Origin: Streptomyces violaceusniger
GTDB lineage: Bacteria; Actinomycetota; Actinomycetes; Streptomycetales; Streptomycetaceae
Length of the DNA stretch: 64,000 bases
Direction of reading: 5' to 3'
Assembly (NCBI GenBank): GCA_005405945.1
Contig: BJHW01000001.1
Coordinates: 3,968,001-4,032,000 of the forward strand
The notes below the pieces were generated by a model. That model worked only from the letters and a program-made list of their open reading frames with translations, made no database searches and was not told where the DNA came from. How positions within the stretch are numbered: position 1 is the stretch's first letter; every line of letters starts with the position of its first letter. Positions 26,141-34,854 of this stretch are shown piece after piece. Position numbers and translations under genes: made by a program.

Positions 26141-26301
26141 CGCCGCCACAACCGAACGGGAGGTCACGACCGGGATACCGATGGGCCACCCCCGGTCTCC
26201 GCCGACGGATTCACCCGTACGATGGGGCCCACCCCCGACGCCTTCGCGCTACGCGCCTGGCGGCAGCGCTCGTACAGACGAAACCGACAAAGGACCTCAC
26301 G

Positions 26302-27141
26302 TTGAACATCCGCTCGCTCACTCGAGGCGACGGCGTGGTGATCGGAGCAGCGGTGTTGCTGTTCATCGCCTCCTTCCTCGACTTCTACACCGTCGACTGC
26401 GGCGGTAGCAGCTTCTGCAAGGACGCCGGTGAGAACGGATGGAAGTCCGACTTCTTCCCCGTACTGCCGTCGATCTTCCTGGCCGGTCTGATCGCCGCGG
26501 CGCTCATCGTCGCCGCACGTTTCCAGCCCGCGGGCCGCAACCTCTTCGGGCTCTCGCTCGACCAGTGGGGCACGGCGCTCGCGGTCTTCGCGGCCTGGAG
26601 CTCGCTGTGGACTCTCCTCGGTGGATTGGACGGAGCCGACAAGGGCGTCGGGCAGATCCTCGGCCTGGTCGCCACCCTGGCGATGGCGGCCGTCGCGCTG
26701 CTCACCCAGCGCGTCCCGGCCCTCAAGGCCCCGCTGATGAACGCCTCCGCCCCGGCCCCGTCCCCGTACGGCGCCCAGGGCCCGCAGCCGGGGTACGGCT
26801 ACCCGGGCCCGGGCGGTGCCCAGCCCGGCGCCCCCGCGCCGTACGGCACCCCCCAGCCCGGCCAGCCCGGTCAGCCGCAGCCCGGCCAGTCCTTCGGCGG
26901 CCAGCAGGCTCCGGCCCCCACCTCGCCGGCCGCGGGTGGCGGGGACTTCGCCCCGTTCTGGTTCGCGGTGCCGGTGGCCCGTCCGCTGTACGCGGAGGAC
27001 GGTTCGTCGAGCACCATCGCCGAACTGGCCCCCGGCACCTGGTACCTCGCGGTGGAGCAGCGCGGTCAGGCGCTGGTCGCCCAGACGCAGGACGGCCGCC
27101 GCGGTGTGCTCCAGGACACCACGGGGATCCAGCGCGGCTGA
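26302..27141 (+). CDS. DUF5336-like four-TM membrane protein with Pro/Gly-rich tail
   Basis: A 279-residue protein starting at TTG 26302, with AAAGGA eight bases upstream. Four hydrophobic segments occupy residues about 10-150 (GAAVLLFIASFLDFY, LAGLIAAALIVAARF, LAVFAAWSSLWTLLG, TLAMAAVALLTQ). A PGY/GQP-rich region (155-215) follows, then a compact C-terminal domain (FWFAVPVARPLYAEDGSS, AELAPGTWYLAVEQRG). Function unknown. It resembles mycobacterial and Streptomyces membrane proteins with similar tails. A strong terminator follows at 27193. Confidence 0.8.
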   Translation: MNIRSLTRGDGVVIGAAVLLFIASFLDFYTVDCGGSSFCKDAGENGWKSDFFPVLPSIFLAGLIAAALIVAARFQPAGRNLFGLSLDQWGTALAVFAAWSSLWTLLGGLDGADKGVGQILGLVATLAMAAVALLTQRVPALKAPLMNASAPAPSPYGAQGPQPGYGYPGPGGAQPGAPAPYGTPQPGQPGQPQPGQSFGGQQAPAPTSPAAGGGDFAPFWFAVPVARPLYAEDGSSSTIAELAPGTWYLAVEQRGQALVAQTQDGRRGVLQDTTGIQRG

Positions 27142-27192
27142 CCCGCGCGTGCGCGTCGCATGACGTGACCGTGCGCGTCGCATGACGCACCC

Positions 27193-27230
27193 ACGGCCCC
27201 TCGCCCGCATACGCTCGGGCGAGGGGCCGT
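27193..27230. terminator. Strong hairpin terminator
   Basis: ACGGCCCCTCGCCCG and CGGGCGAGGGGCCGT form a perfect 15-base stem with an eight-base loop, 50 bases behind the DUF5336-like gene. Just before it a 17-base unit, GTGCGCGTCGCATGACG, occurs twice at a 22-base period (27149-27187). Confidence 0.85.
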
Positions 27231-27330
27231 TGCCATGTGCGGCCCCGGCCCGTACAGTCCGGCCGGTGTGCGGCTGACGTGCCGTCAGCCGCCGTTCTCC
27301 ACCCTGTCCGGCGGAACGAGGGGGCTTGAC

Positions 27331-28341
27331 ATGCGGCTCGGTCTGGCGCTCGGCTACTGGGGCCGCGGCCCCGACCCCGGCCATCTGGAACTCGCCCAGG
27401 AGGCGGAGCGGCTGGGCTACCACTCGGTGTGGACCGCCGAGTCCTGGGGCTCGGACGCCTTCACCCCGCTCACCTGGCTCGCCGCCCACACCACCCGGAT
27501 CGCGCTCGGCACGGCGGTGGCGCAGATGGCCGCCCGCACCCCCACCGCCACCGCGATGCAGGCGCTCACCCTGGACCATCTCTCCGGCGGCCGGATGATG
27601 CTGGGGCTGGGGCTGTCCGGGCCGCAGGTGGTCGAGGGCTGGTACGGGCGCCCGTTCCCCAAGAGCCCGCTGACGGCGACCCGGGAGTATGTCGAAGTCA
27701 TCCGGCAGGTGCTGAACCGCGAGGCGCCGGTGCGGCTCGACGGGCGCTACCACCCGCACCCCTACGCCGGGCCGGACGCCACCGGCCTCGGCAAACCCCT
27801 CAAGCCCATCGTCCATCCGCTGCGCGCCGACCTCCCGGTGCTGCTCGGGGCCGAGGGGCCCAAGAACATCGCACAGACCGTGCGCATCGCCGACGGCTGG
27901 CTGCCGCTGTACTGGTCGCCGTCCCGGACGGACCTCTACCAGGCGACGCTGGCCGAGGCCCGCGACGGCTTCGTGGTGGCGCCGATGACACAGGTGCGGG
28001 TGTGCGCCGATGTGGCGGAGGGGCTGAAGCCGGTCAAGGCGATGCTCGGCTTCTACATCGGCGGAATGGGCCACGCGGCCCGGAACTTCCACGCCGATCT
28101 GATGGCCCGCTTCGGCTACGAGGCCGAGGCGCGCCGGGTGCAGGAGCTGTTCCTGGCGGGGCGGCGCGCGGAGGCGATCGAGGCGGTGCCGGACGCCTTC
28201 GCCGATGAGATCTCGCTGGTCGGGCCGCGTGAACGGATCGCGGAACGGCTGGAGTTGTGGCGCAAGGGCCCGATCACGGATCTGCTGGCGCTGGCGCCGG
28301 ACGTCCGTACGCTGCGGGTGCTGGCGGAGCTGGCGGGCTGA
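27331..28341 (+). CDS. LLM-class F420-dependent oxidoreductase (Rv3520c-like)
   Basis: A 336-residue luciferase-like TIM barrel. MRLGLALGYWGRGPDPGHLE and YHSVWTAESWGSDAFTPLTW begin it, with TRIALGTAVAQMAARTPTAT and MMLGLGLSGPQVVEGWYGRP later. This pattern matches the LLM subfamily of mycobacterial Rv3520c, which belongs to the cholesterol gene region. It would use reduced F420 to reduce an unsaturated substrate. I chose ATG 27331 because the barrel starts there. No KstR box was found upstream, so a steroid role rests only on subfamily and neighbours. Confidence 0.87.
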   Translation: MRLGLALGYWGRGPDPGHLELAQEAERLGYHSVWTAESWGSDAFTPLTWLAAHTTRIALGTAVAQMAARTPTATAMQALTLDHLSGGRMMLGLGLSGPQVVEGWYGRPFPKSPLTATREYVEVIRQVLNREAPVRLDGRYHPHPYAGPDATGLGKPLKPIVHPLRADLPVLLGAEGPKNIAQTVRIADGWLPLYWSPSRTDLYQATLAEARDGFVVAPMTQVRVCADVAEGLKPVKAMLGFYIGGMGHAARNFHADLMARFGYEAEARRVQELFLAGRRAEAIEAVPDAFADEISLVGPRERIAERLELWRKGPITDLLALAPDVRTLRVLAELAG

Positions 28342-28357
28342 AGCGCGTCGTAGACGG

Positions 28358-28455
28358 GCCGACCGACCGCTTCGTACGCGGTCCGATCGACCGCCTCGCA
28401 CGCGGTCCGGCCGACCGCTTCGTACGCGGTCCGGCCCCGACCGCCTCGCACGGGT
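28358..28455. repeat. Four copies of a ~26-base repeat behind the F420 oxidoreductase
   Basis: Units of the form GACCGCTTCGTACGCGGTCC alternate with GACCGCCTCGCACGCGGTCC. Each contains its own inverted repeat (GACCGC...GCGGTC), so the array could fold into several small hairpins and act as a terminator. Confidence 0.7.
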
Positions 28456-28504
28456 GTGCGGCCGCGCTGGGTTTGGCTCCGCTTAGGGCGGCAACACGTG
28501 AGGC

Positions 28505-28798
28505 ATGTCACGAAGTTATCGCCACGGAAGCAACCAGGCGGCGACCGTCGTGGCGGTCGTCGCGGACGTCATGGCCGTGATCCTCGGCCTCTGGATCCTG
28601 TTCGCCCTTCTCGACGCCAATCGCGCCAACGACCTCGTCACGGTGGTCCACGACGCGGCGAGCTGGCTCGCGGGCTGGTCCCATGACCTCTTCACGATGG
28701 ACACGGACTGGCTCCGGACCGTCCTCAACTACGGCCTCCCGGCCGTGGTGTACCTCTTCATCGGCCACGCCATCGCCGGCCGACTCCGCCGCGGCTAG
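28505..28798 (+). CDS. Small two-TM membrane protein (97 aa)
   Basis: Two hydrophobic helices (AATVVAVVADVMAVILGLWI and YGLPAVVYLFIGHAIAG) flank an amphipathic middle (WLAGWSHDLFTMDTDWL). The N-terminus MSRSYRHGSNQ is polar and the end RLRRG basic. Third positions are nearly all G/C. No function is known. It stands alone, with the F420 oxidoreductase upstream. Confidence 0.7.
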   Translation: MSRSYRHGSNQAATVVAVVADVMAVILGLWILFALLDANRANDLVTVVHDAASWLAGWSHDLFTMDTDWLRTVLNYGLPAVVYLFIGHAIAGRLRRG

Positions 28799-28842
28799 GC
28801 ACGCCCGCGGCGGCCCTTTCCCCTACCCGCCCCTTCCCACGA

Positions 28843-29146
28843 CTGGGGCTTCGCCCCAGACCCCGGGGTAGTGCCCCAACCTGCCGCCGATCGCCCACGC
28901 GGCGGAGCCGCACATCGGCACAGCCCCGCGCCCCTTCGGGGCGCAGCCGACTTCCGCCGATGGCTCCGCCGGACACCCGTAGGCTGCGGCCGGGTGCGCG
29001 CCCCGAAGGGGCGCGGGGAACTGCGCGACCAGCCACGACGCCGTCGCGGATGATCGACGGCATGGCGAGGCACTTCCTCGATATGCGGCTCCGCCGCGTG
29101 GCAGGGCTCCGCCCTGGACCCCAGGGGGCTGGGGCTTCAGCCCCAG
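28843..29146. repeat. Cluster of short GC hairpins
   Basis: CTGGGGCTTCGCCCCAG (28843-28859), GCGCCCCTTCGGGGCGC near 28930, GCGCCCCGAAGGGGCGC near 28997 and CTGGGGCTTCAGCCCCAG (29129-29146) follow each other in a gene-free stretch. They match the hairpin at 9448 and look like dispersed Streptomyces intergenic elements. Confidence 0.65.
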
Positions 29147-29209
29147 TTTCGGGAAGGGGCGGGCAGGGGAACAGCCCGCCGCAGGCGTCACCAACCTCCG
29201 GTCAGCACA

Positions 29210-29404
29210 CCTAGGGTCCTGCTGACGGATCTCCGTGGAGGAAGGAGCGCCCGCCGCGCAGCGGCCGAAGACCGCAGCCGGGGCGTGCTCTCGGCGCGCC
29301 GCGCGGAGGCCCTCGTAGCGGAGCTACTCGGGCTTTCGTGCGGTGCGGCGAGAGCACGCCCCGGACGCCGCGACGCCGCGGAGATCCGCCAGAAGGACCC
29401 TAGG
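29210..29404. repeat. ~195-base element with long imperfect inverted repeats
   Basis: The left end CCTAGGGTCCTGCTGACGGA pairs with the right end, whose reverse complement reads CCTAGGGTCCTTCTGGCGGA, and both continue through ATCTCCG. After an unmatched part of unequal length, a second pairing block around GGGGCGTGCTCTCG leads to the turn GTAGCGGAGCTAC. The right end overlaps the stop codon (29400-29402) of the terpene-cyclase-fold gene. It may be a MITE-like element or a very large bidirectional terminator. Confidence 0.7.
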
Positions 29405-30500
29405 CGCAGCAGTCCGAGTCCAGCCCGCGCGGCAGGCGCTCACCGCCGAAGACGGCCGTGGTCGCCTCGTCGCCGCCCAGCGCCGCCACGGCGAGCAGCA
29501 GCGACCCGGCCGTCCAGGTGGTGCGCTCCTCCGGCCAGACCGCGTCGTCCTCGAAGACGTACCCGGTCCAGTACATGCCGTCCTCGGCGCGCAGCGTCGG
29601 CTGGATCCACCGCAGGATGTCCACCGCGCGGTCGGACTCCCCCATCACCCAGAGCGCGAGCGCCAGTTCGCAGCTCTCGCCGCCGGTGACCCAGGGGTTG
29701 GGCGAGACGCAGCGCACCCCGAGCCCGGGGACGACGAAGCGGTCCCAGCCCTCCTCGATGCGCTCCTTGGCGGCGGCGCCGGTGACCGCGCCGCCGAGGA
29801 CCGGGTAGTACCAGTCCATCGAGTAGCGGTGCTTGTCCAGGAACCGCTCGGGGTGGTGGCGCAGGGCATGGCCGAGCAGCCCGGCCGACAGCTCCCAGTC
29901 GGGCTGGGGCTCCTCGCGGTGCTCCGCGATGGCCAGGGCGCAGCGCAGCGCCTGGTAGACGGAGGAGGAGCCGGTCAGCAGGGCGTCGGGGTCCACGGTG
30001 CCGTCGGCGCGGTGCCGCCAGCCGATCTGGCCGCCGCTCTGCTGCAGCCCGAGCACGAACTCGATGGCGGCGAAGACGGTGGGCCAGATCCGGTCGAGGA
30101 AGGCGTCGTCGCCCGTGGAGAGGTAGTGGTGCCAGGCGCCGACCGCCACGTAGGCGCAGAAGTTGGACTCCCGGCCGCGGTCGGTGGGGTCGGCGGCGGC
30201 CACGCCGTCCGGGGTGTCGGGGTAGGCCGCGTACCACGAGCCGTCGGGGTTCTGGTGCCGGGCCAGCCAGCGGTAGGCGGCCGCGGCGCGCTCGTGCTCG
30301 CCCGCCGCGTCCAGCGCCATCGCGGACTCGATGTGGTCCCAGGGGTCGAGGTGGTGGCCGCGGAACCACGGTATGGCGCCGTCCGCGCGCTGGACGGCGG
30401 CGATGCCCTCGACCGTGCGCAGCACCTGTTCGGGGCTGAGTACCCCGGGCAGCGCGAGCCGTTCGGTGCGGGGACCGGGGCGCGGTCCGAGCGCCGTCAC
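29400..30500 (-). CDS. Prenyltransferase/terpene-cyclase-fold (alpha/alpha toroid) protein
   Basis: A 366-residue cytoplasmic protein. Repeats such as IAAVQRADGAIPWFRGHHLD, NPDGSWYAAYPD and a Trp/Gly-rich pattern predict an alpha/alpha barrel like squalene cyclases and prenyltransferase beta subunits. The QW motifs are weak and there is no clear DXDD motif, so enzymatic class is uncertain. GTG 30500 overlaps the upstream methyltransferase stop as GTGA, so it is translationally coupled in a three-gene operon with that methyltransferase and a GT4 enzyme. The trio suggests modification of a lipid or polyprenyl product, which is inferred. Confidence 0.8.
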   Translation of the reverse strand: MTALGPRPGPRTERLALPGVLSPEQVLRTVEGIAAVQRADGAIPWFRGHHLDPWDHIESAMALDAAGEHERAAAAYRWLARHQNPDGSWYAAYPDTPDGVAAADPTDRGRESNFCAYVAVGAWHHYLSTGDDAFLDRIWPTVFAAIEFVLGLQQSGGQIGWRHRADGTVDPDALLTGSSSVYQALRCALAIAEHREEPQPDWELSAGLLGHALRHHPERFLDKHRYSMDWYYPVLGGAVTGAAAKERIEEGWDRFVVPGLGVRCVSPNPWVTGGESCELALALWVMGESDRAVDILRWIQPTLRAEDGMYWTGYVFEDDAVWPEERTTWTAGSLLLAVAALGGDEATTAVFGGERLPRGLDSDCCA

Positions 30501-31230
30501 GCCCGCTCCTCACGCGGGGCGTGGGGCTTGGTCGCGTACGCCACGAAGCTCTTGCCGATGACGGGGTTCAGGGCGCGCTCGGCGAGCCGCGTGGCCAGCG
30601 GCTTCTTCATGATGTCCCACACCAGCAGCTGGTGGTACGCGCGTACCGGCAGCGCCTTGTCGTTGTCCACTCCGAAGGCGCACTTGAGCCACCAGTAGGG
30701 GCTGTGCAGCGCGTGGGCGTGGTGGGTGCCGTACGGTCGCAGCCCGGCCTCGCGCATCCTCTCCAGCAGTTCGTCGGCCCGGTAGATGCGGATGTGGCCG
30801 CCCTCGACCTCGTGGTAGGCGTCCGACAGCGCCCAGCAGACCTTCTCCGGGCCGTAGCGGGGCACGGTGACGGCGATCCGGCCGCCGGGCCTGAGCACCC
30901 GCACCATCTCGGCGAGCACGCCCTTGTCGTCGGGTATGTGCTCCATCACCTCGGAGATGATGACCACGTCGAAGCTGTCGTCGGGGAAGGGCAGGGCGAG
31001 GGCGTCGCCCTCCATGGCGGTGGCCGTGGCGCCCGCCGGGGCCTCACCGGCCTCCTTCATGGCGGCGAACCACTTGGCCACCTCGCGTATCTCCTCGCCG
31101 TTGCGGTCGAGCGCCACGACCTGGGCGCCACGCCGGTAGCACTCGAAGGCGTGCCGTCCGGCGCCACAGCCGAGGTCGAGGACGCGATCGCCGGGGGCGA
31201 GGGGAAGCGGGAGAAATCGACGGTCAGCAC
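30497..31230 (-). pseudogene. Class I SAM methyltransferase, one-base frameshift at codon ~10
   Basis: From GTG 31230 the frame reads VLTVDFSRFP and then loses the family sequence. One base restored near 31198-31204 (run CCCC) gives LAPGDRVLDLGCGAGRHAFE, the SAM motif I, then VVALDRNGEE, DALALPFPDDSFDVVIISEV and MVRVLRPGGRIAVTVP, for 245 codons. The C-terminal half has a UbiE/Methyltransf_11 pattern; the acceptor is unknown. The uncorrected sequence leaves only a 206-residue frame from 31117 lacking motif I. It is coupled by GTGA overlap to the toroid-fold gene. Confidence 0.82.
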
Positions 31231-31261
31231 GGGGGTCTGCTTTCGTCCGGCGGATTCGTGA

Positions 31262-31380
31262 GGCGGGAGAGGAAGGGAGAGGTCGGGGGTCGGGAGGCGT
31301 CGGGGAGTCGGGGTGCGTCGGGGGGTCGGGGAGTCGGGAGGCGTCGGGGGATCGGAGAGGCGGGAGTCGGGAGGGGCAGG
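31262..31380. repeat. G-rich direct repeats inside the operon gap
   Basis: Variants of GTCGGGAGGCGTCGGGG and GTCGGGGAGTCGGG repeat across the 169-base gap between the glycosyltransferase and the methyltransferase. The transcribed strand would be C-rich. I see no start-proximal signal or gene here. Confidence 0.65.
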
Positions 31381-31399
31381 GGCGGGCCGGGGCGGGAGC

Positions 31400-32738
31400 T
31401 CAGCGGCGGGCGGCGGCCCGCGCGGAGGCGCCGATGGCCCGGCGGTACTGCTCGACGGTGCCGCGGGCGGCCTGCTCCCAGGTGAAGCGCCGCAGCACCC
31501 GTTCCCGGCCGGCCGCGCCCAGCCGTCGTCTGAGGTCGGCGTCGCCCAGCAGCCGGGTCAGGGCCGCGGCGAGCGCGTCGGCGTCGCCGGGCGGTACGGC
31601 CAGACAGGTCTCGCCGTCGACCCCGGCGACCTCGGGTATCGCGCCGCCGGTGGTGGCGACCAGCGGGGTGCCGGTGGCCATGGCCTCGGCGGCGGGCAGC
31701 GAGAACCCCTCGTACAGCGAGGGCACGCAGGCGATCTGGGCGCCGCGCACCAGGTCCACCAGTTCGGCGTCGCTGATGCCCTTGACGAACTCGACGGCGC
31801 CCTCGAGCCCGTGGCGCGCCATGGTGGTGGCCACCGGCCCCTCCTGCGGCCGCTTGCCGACGACGACCAGATGGGCCTCGGGGTTCTCGGTGCGGACCTT
31901 GGCCAGCGCCTCGACCAGATACACCAGACCCTTGAGCGGCACATCCGCGCTGGAGGTGGTGACGATGCGGCCGGGGGTCTCCGGGACGGCGGGGTCGGGC
32001 GAGAACAGGCCGGTGTCCGCGCCGATGTGCACCACATGGATCCGGTCCGGCCGCACCCCGAGGTCGTCCACGATCTCCCGGCGGGAGGAGCCGGAGACGG
32101 TGAGCACCGAGGGCAGCCGCCGGGCCACCCGCTTCTGCATCCGAGTGAAGCCGTACCAGCGGCGCACGGAGAACCGGCGCTTCCAGCCGTCGGCGGCGTC
32201 CAGCTCCAGCCGGCGGTCGACGGTGATCGGGTGGTGGATGGTGGTCACCAGCGGGAAGCCGAGCCTCTCCAGGCCCAGCAGCCCGTAGCCCAGGGTCTGG
32301 TTGTCGTGGACGACGTCGAACTGGCCCGCCCGCGCGGCGAGATGGCGGCGGGCGCGCAGGCTGAAGGTGAGCGGCTCGGGGAAGCCGCCGGTCCACATGG
32401 TGGAGACCTCCAGGGCGTCGATCCAGTCCCGGTACTCCTCCCGCCGGGGGTGCGGAACGGGTCGGGCTGGCGGTAGAGGTCGAGGCTGGGCAGCTCGGTG
32501 AGGGAGACGCCGTCCCCGGCGTCGAGCACCGGATACGGCTGGGCGCCGATGACCTCGACGGTGTGGCCGAGCCGGGCGAGCTCGCGGGAGAGATGGCGCA
32601 CATAGACGCCCTGGCCCCCGCAGAATGGATTCCCCTTGTAGCTGAGCAGCGCGATGCGCAGCGGCCGTTCCTCGGTGGCGGTGGGGGCCCTGCTCGATCC
32701 GGGTCGACCCCGGTCTCCTGCGCGGCCTCTGCGGTCAC
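31400..32738 (-). pseudogene. Glycosyltransferase family 4, two one-base frameshifts
   Basis: AAGGAGG lies nine bases before GTG 32738 (VTAEAAQETGVDPD). A base is missing near 32683-32690 (GGGCCCCC); the next frame gives LRIALLSYKGNPFCGGQGVY, then VRHLSRELARLGHTVEVIGA. A second is missing near 32443-32450 (CCCCCGG), after which WTGGFPEPLTF, VVHDNQTLGYGLLGL, IVTTSSADVPLKGLVYLVEA and VPSLYEGFSLPAAEAMATGT (the GT4 EX7E region) follow. With both bases restored there are 447 codons. It should transfer a sugar from a nucleotide sugar. A KstR-type operator lies 54 bases upstream of the start. Confidence 0.82.
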
Positions 32739-32791
32739 TCGCGCCCCCTCCTTGGTGCAGTTCAGCGGGAGCGTATCCGCTTCCGTTTATC

Positions 32792-32805
32792 TAGAACAAG
32801 TTTCA
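32792..32805. promoter_or_regulatory. KstR-type operator upstream of the GT4 operon
   Basis: TAGAACAAGTTTCA matches TNNAACNNGTTNNA in all fixed positions. It lies 54 bases upstream of the glycosyltransferase start and 350 bases from kstR, so it most likely acts on the leftward operon. Confidence 0.65.
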
Positions 32806-32835
32806 CTAACGCATCGTCCGAGGAGTCACGAAGAT

Positions 32836-32872
32836 ACCTGCCCCGGGCGACCTCTCCAGGGCCGGGGCAGGT
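32836..32872. terminator. Hairpin in the divergent gap
   Basis: ACCTGCCCCGG and CCGGGGCAGGT pair perfectly over 11 bases around a 15-base loop, midway between the GT4 operon and kstR. No gene ends here, so it may insulate the divergent promoters or be a leader structure. No other gene is visible in 32739-33141. Confidence 0.5.
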
Positions 32873-33038
32873 GATCCCTACCACTCGGTAGCCGGAACAT
32901 GAGGAGAAGTTGACGGCGGGGGTGTGCACCGGGTGCGCCCTCGCCGACGCGACCGCCGACGCGACCGTGGGTGCGGCCCGGCGGCAACGTGTCCCAACTG
33001 CGCGGACACGGGCACTTCGGGAAGGACCCGCGCTAGCC

Positions 33039-33052
33039 TAGAACGAGTTCCA
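33039..33052. promoter_or_regulatory. KstR-type operator, autoregulatory
   Basis: TAGAACGAGTTCCA matches all fixed positions of TNNAACNNGTTNNA. It lies 90 bases upstream of the kstR start. Autorepression through such a site is established for mycobacterial KstR. Confidence 0.8.
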
Positions 33053-33141
33053 GTGACTCGCAGGCCCGGGACGGTCCTGCCATCATGCACGATGTCCGCT
33101 TGTCGCCGACCCGCAGACGCAACACATTCGAAGTGGGACAA

Positions 33142-33750
33142 ATGACCGCAGAAGTCAAGCCGGCCGCCCTGCAGCTGACCGAGCGGCAGGAGGCGCGCCG
33201 CCGACGCATCCTGCACGCCAGCGCCCGGCTGGCCAGCCGAGGCGGCTTCGACGCGGTCCAGATGCGCGAGGTCGCGGAGAACTCCGGGGTGGCGCTCGGC
33301 ACCCTCTACCGCTACTTCCCCTCCAAGGTCCATCTGCTGGTCGCCACGATGCAGGATCAGCTCCAGCACATGCACGAGACGCTGCGCAAGCGGCCGCCGA
33401 CCGAGGAGGAGCCGGCCGCCCGGGTCGCCCAGACGCTGATGCGCGCCTTCCGCGCGCTGCAGCGCGAACCCCATCTGGCCGACGCGATGGTGCGCGCGCT
33501 CACCTTCGCCGACCGGTCGGTCAGCCCGGAGGTGGACACGGTCTCCCGGCTCACCACCGCGATCATCCTCGACGCGATGGGCCTGGACGAGGCCCCGACC
33601 GCCGAACAGCTCTCGGCGGTCCGCGTCATCGAGCACACCTGGCATTCGGCGCTGATCACCTGGCTCTCGGGGCGTGCCTCGATCGCCCAGGTGAAGATCG
33701 ACATCGAGACCGTCTGCCGTCTGATCGACCTCACCGCCCCCGCCCGATAG
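33142..33750 (+). CDS. kstR: TetR-family regulator KstR (steroid catabolism repressor)
   Basis: A 202-residue TetR regulator. The DNA-binding domain ARRRRILHASARLASRGGFD, AVQMREVAENSGVALGTLYR and YFPSKVHLLVATM follows mycobacterial KstR nearly word for word. The ligand domain has REPHLADAMVRALTFADRSV and a tail with WLSGRASIAQVKIDIE, also KstR-like. KstR is released from DNA by CoA thioesters of steroid side-chain intermediates. I chose ATG 33142, after GAAGTGGGA; ATG 33085 is an alternative. Operator-like sites occur at 21982, 32792, 33039, 48954 and 49087. Confidence 0.88.
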   Translation: MTAEVKPAALQLTERQEARRRRILHASARLASRGGFDAVQMREVAENSGVALGTLYRYFPSKVHLLVATMQDQLQHMHETLRKRPPTEEEPAARVAQTLMRAFRALQREPHLADAMVRALTFADRSVSPEVDTVSRLTTAIILDAMGLDEAPTAEQLSAVRVIEHTWHSALITWLSGRASIAQVKIDIETVCRLIDLTAPAR

Positions 33751-33953
33751 CCGGACGGACGGCACATCAGGGGCGCGCACGCCAATTCCTGCGCCCCCTC
33801 AAGCTTCTGGACGGGGTTTGTGCGCCCTTGCGCCCCCCATTGGCTCAAATTCCGCGTTCACACCCTGCCCAATCCCGGTATTCATGAACGGCGCGCGACA
33901 GAGCGACAACGGCGCGCGACGGGAAAACCGCATCGTGGGGGGTGGAGAAGTTC

Positions 33954-34574
33954 GTGATCCGGTTGCTTCTGGTACACGACTCTGGATTGCTGAGATCGGC
34001 CCTGGCATCCGTGATAGGGGCCGAACCGGACATCGAGGCGACCGCGTGCTCCTGGCGCGACGCGCGTAGCAGAGCCCGTTCCTTACAGCCCCAGGTGTGC
34101 GTGGTGGACACGGACAGCCCGGCGGCCGACAAGGCGGCGCGGAAGGGCGAGTGGGGGAAGTTCGTGGCGTCCGCCTCCGGGCAGGGCGGGGACTGCGGAC
34201 TGCTGGTGCTGGTCAACTCGGAGCGGCCGGGTCCGCTGCGCCGCGCCCATGAGGCCCGGGCGCTCGGCTACGTCGACAAGGACGCCCCGCCACAACGGCT
34301 GATCGAGGCCATACGACAGGTGGCGAAGAAGGAGCGGTACGTGGACGACGCGCTCGGCTACGGCTTCCTCCAGGCGGCCAAGATCCCGCTGACCGAGCGC
34401 GAGTTGGGCGTGCTGTCGCTGGCCGCCGACGGCGCCTCCATACCGGAGATCGCCCGTACGCTGCATCTGTCCACCGGGACGATCCGCAACTACCTGGCCG
34501 CGATCACCCGGAAGACCGGGGCGCGCAACCGCGTGGACGCCATACGGATATCGCAGTGCGAGGGCTGGGTCTGA
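33954..34574 (+). CDS. LuxR-type response regulator with atypical receiver
   Basis: A 206-residue protein. The receiver starts VIRLLLVHDSGLLRSALASV; only one acidic residue of the usual pair is present (VHD), though VVDTDSP holds a candidate phosphorylation Asp and YVDKDAP the Lys. The C-terminal HTH is typical NarL/LuxR: IPLTERELGVLSLAADGASI then RTLHLSTGTIRNYLAAITRK and TGARNRVDA. No histidine kinase is adjacent, so it is an orphan. I chose GTG 33954 (GGAGAAG six bases upstream) over GTG 33942. Convergent with the ferredoxin gene, 47 bases apart. Confidence 0.88.
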   Translation: MIRLLLVHDSGLLRSALASVIGAEPDIEATACSWRDARSRARSLQPQVCVVDTDSPAADKAARKGEWGKFVASASGQGGDCGLLVLVNSERPGPLRRAHEARALGYVDKDAPPQRLIEAIRQVAKKERYVDDALGYGFLQAAKIPLTERELGVLSLAADGASIPEIARTLHLSTGTIRNYLAAITRKTGARNRVDAIRISQCEGWV

Positions 34575-34621
34575 GATCGAGGCGCGGGGGCCGCTGCTCC
34601 GGCGGGCGGCGGCCGGCGGAG

Positions 34622-34854
34622 CTACTCGTCGGGGGAAAGACCTGTTCACCGGTTTCCGACAGCCGGATGGCGATCGCCTCGACCGGGCAGCCCTCGGCCG
34701 CCGCGAGCACCGCCTCGGAAGCGTCGGCCTCCGTCTCGACCGGATGCGACTGCCGCGCCCCGTCGAGCCGGAAGCCTCCGGGGGCGGTGCTCACGCACAT
34801 CCCCGAGCCGATGCACACGCCGCGGTCCACCTCGATCCGCCAGCGGTCCCCCAT
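34622..34854 (-). CDS. Single-cluster [3Fe-4S]/[4Fe-4S] ferredoxin, frameshift at the last codons
   Basis: A small ferredoxin: VDRGVCIGSGMCVSTAPGGF with two cluster Cys, and AAAEGCPVEAIAI with the third. This three-Cys-plus-P pattern is typical of ferredoxins serving actinobacterial P450s. The end reads EQVFPP; adding one C to the run at 34631-34635 gives FPPDE then TAG at 34622, 77 residues. As written the frame continues to 34504 and overlaps the convergent LuxR gene, which is implausible. ATG 34854 overlaps the aldehyde dehydrogenase stop as TGATG. Confidence 0.85.

Noticed and set aside
34504..34621. C-terminal extension of the ferredoxin overlapping the LuxR gene
   Set aside because: Explained by a missing C at 34631-34635; the normal ferredoxin end FPPDE-stop appears when restored.
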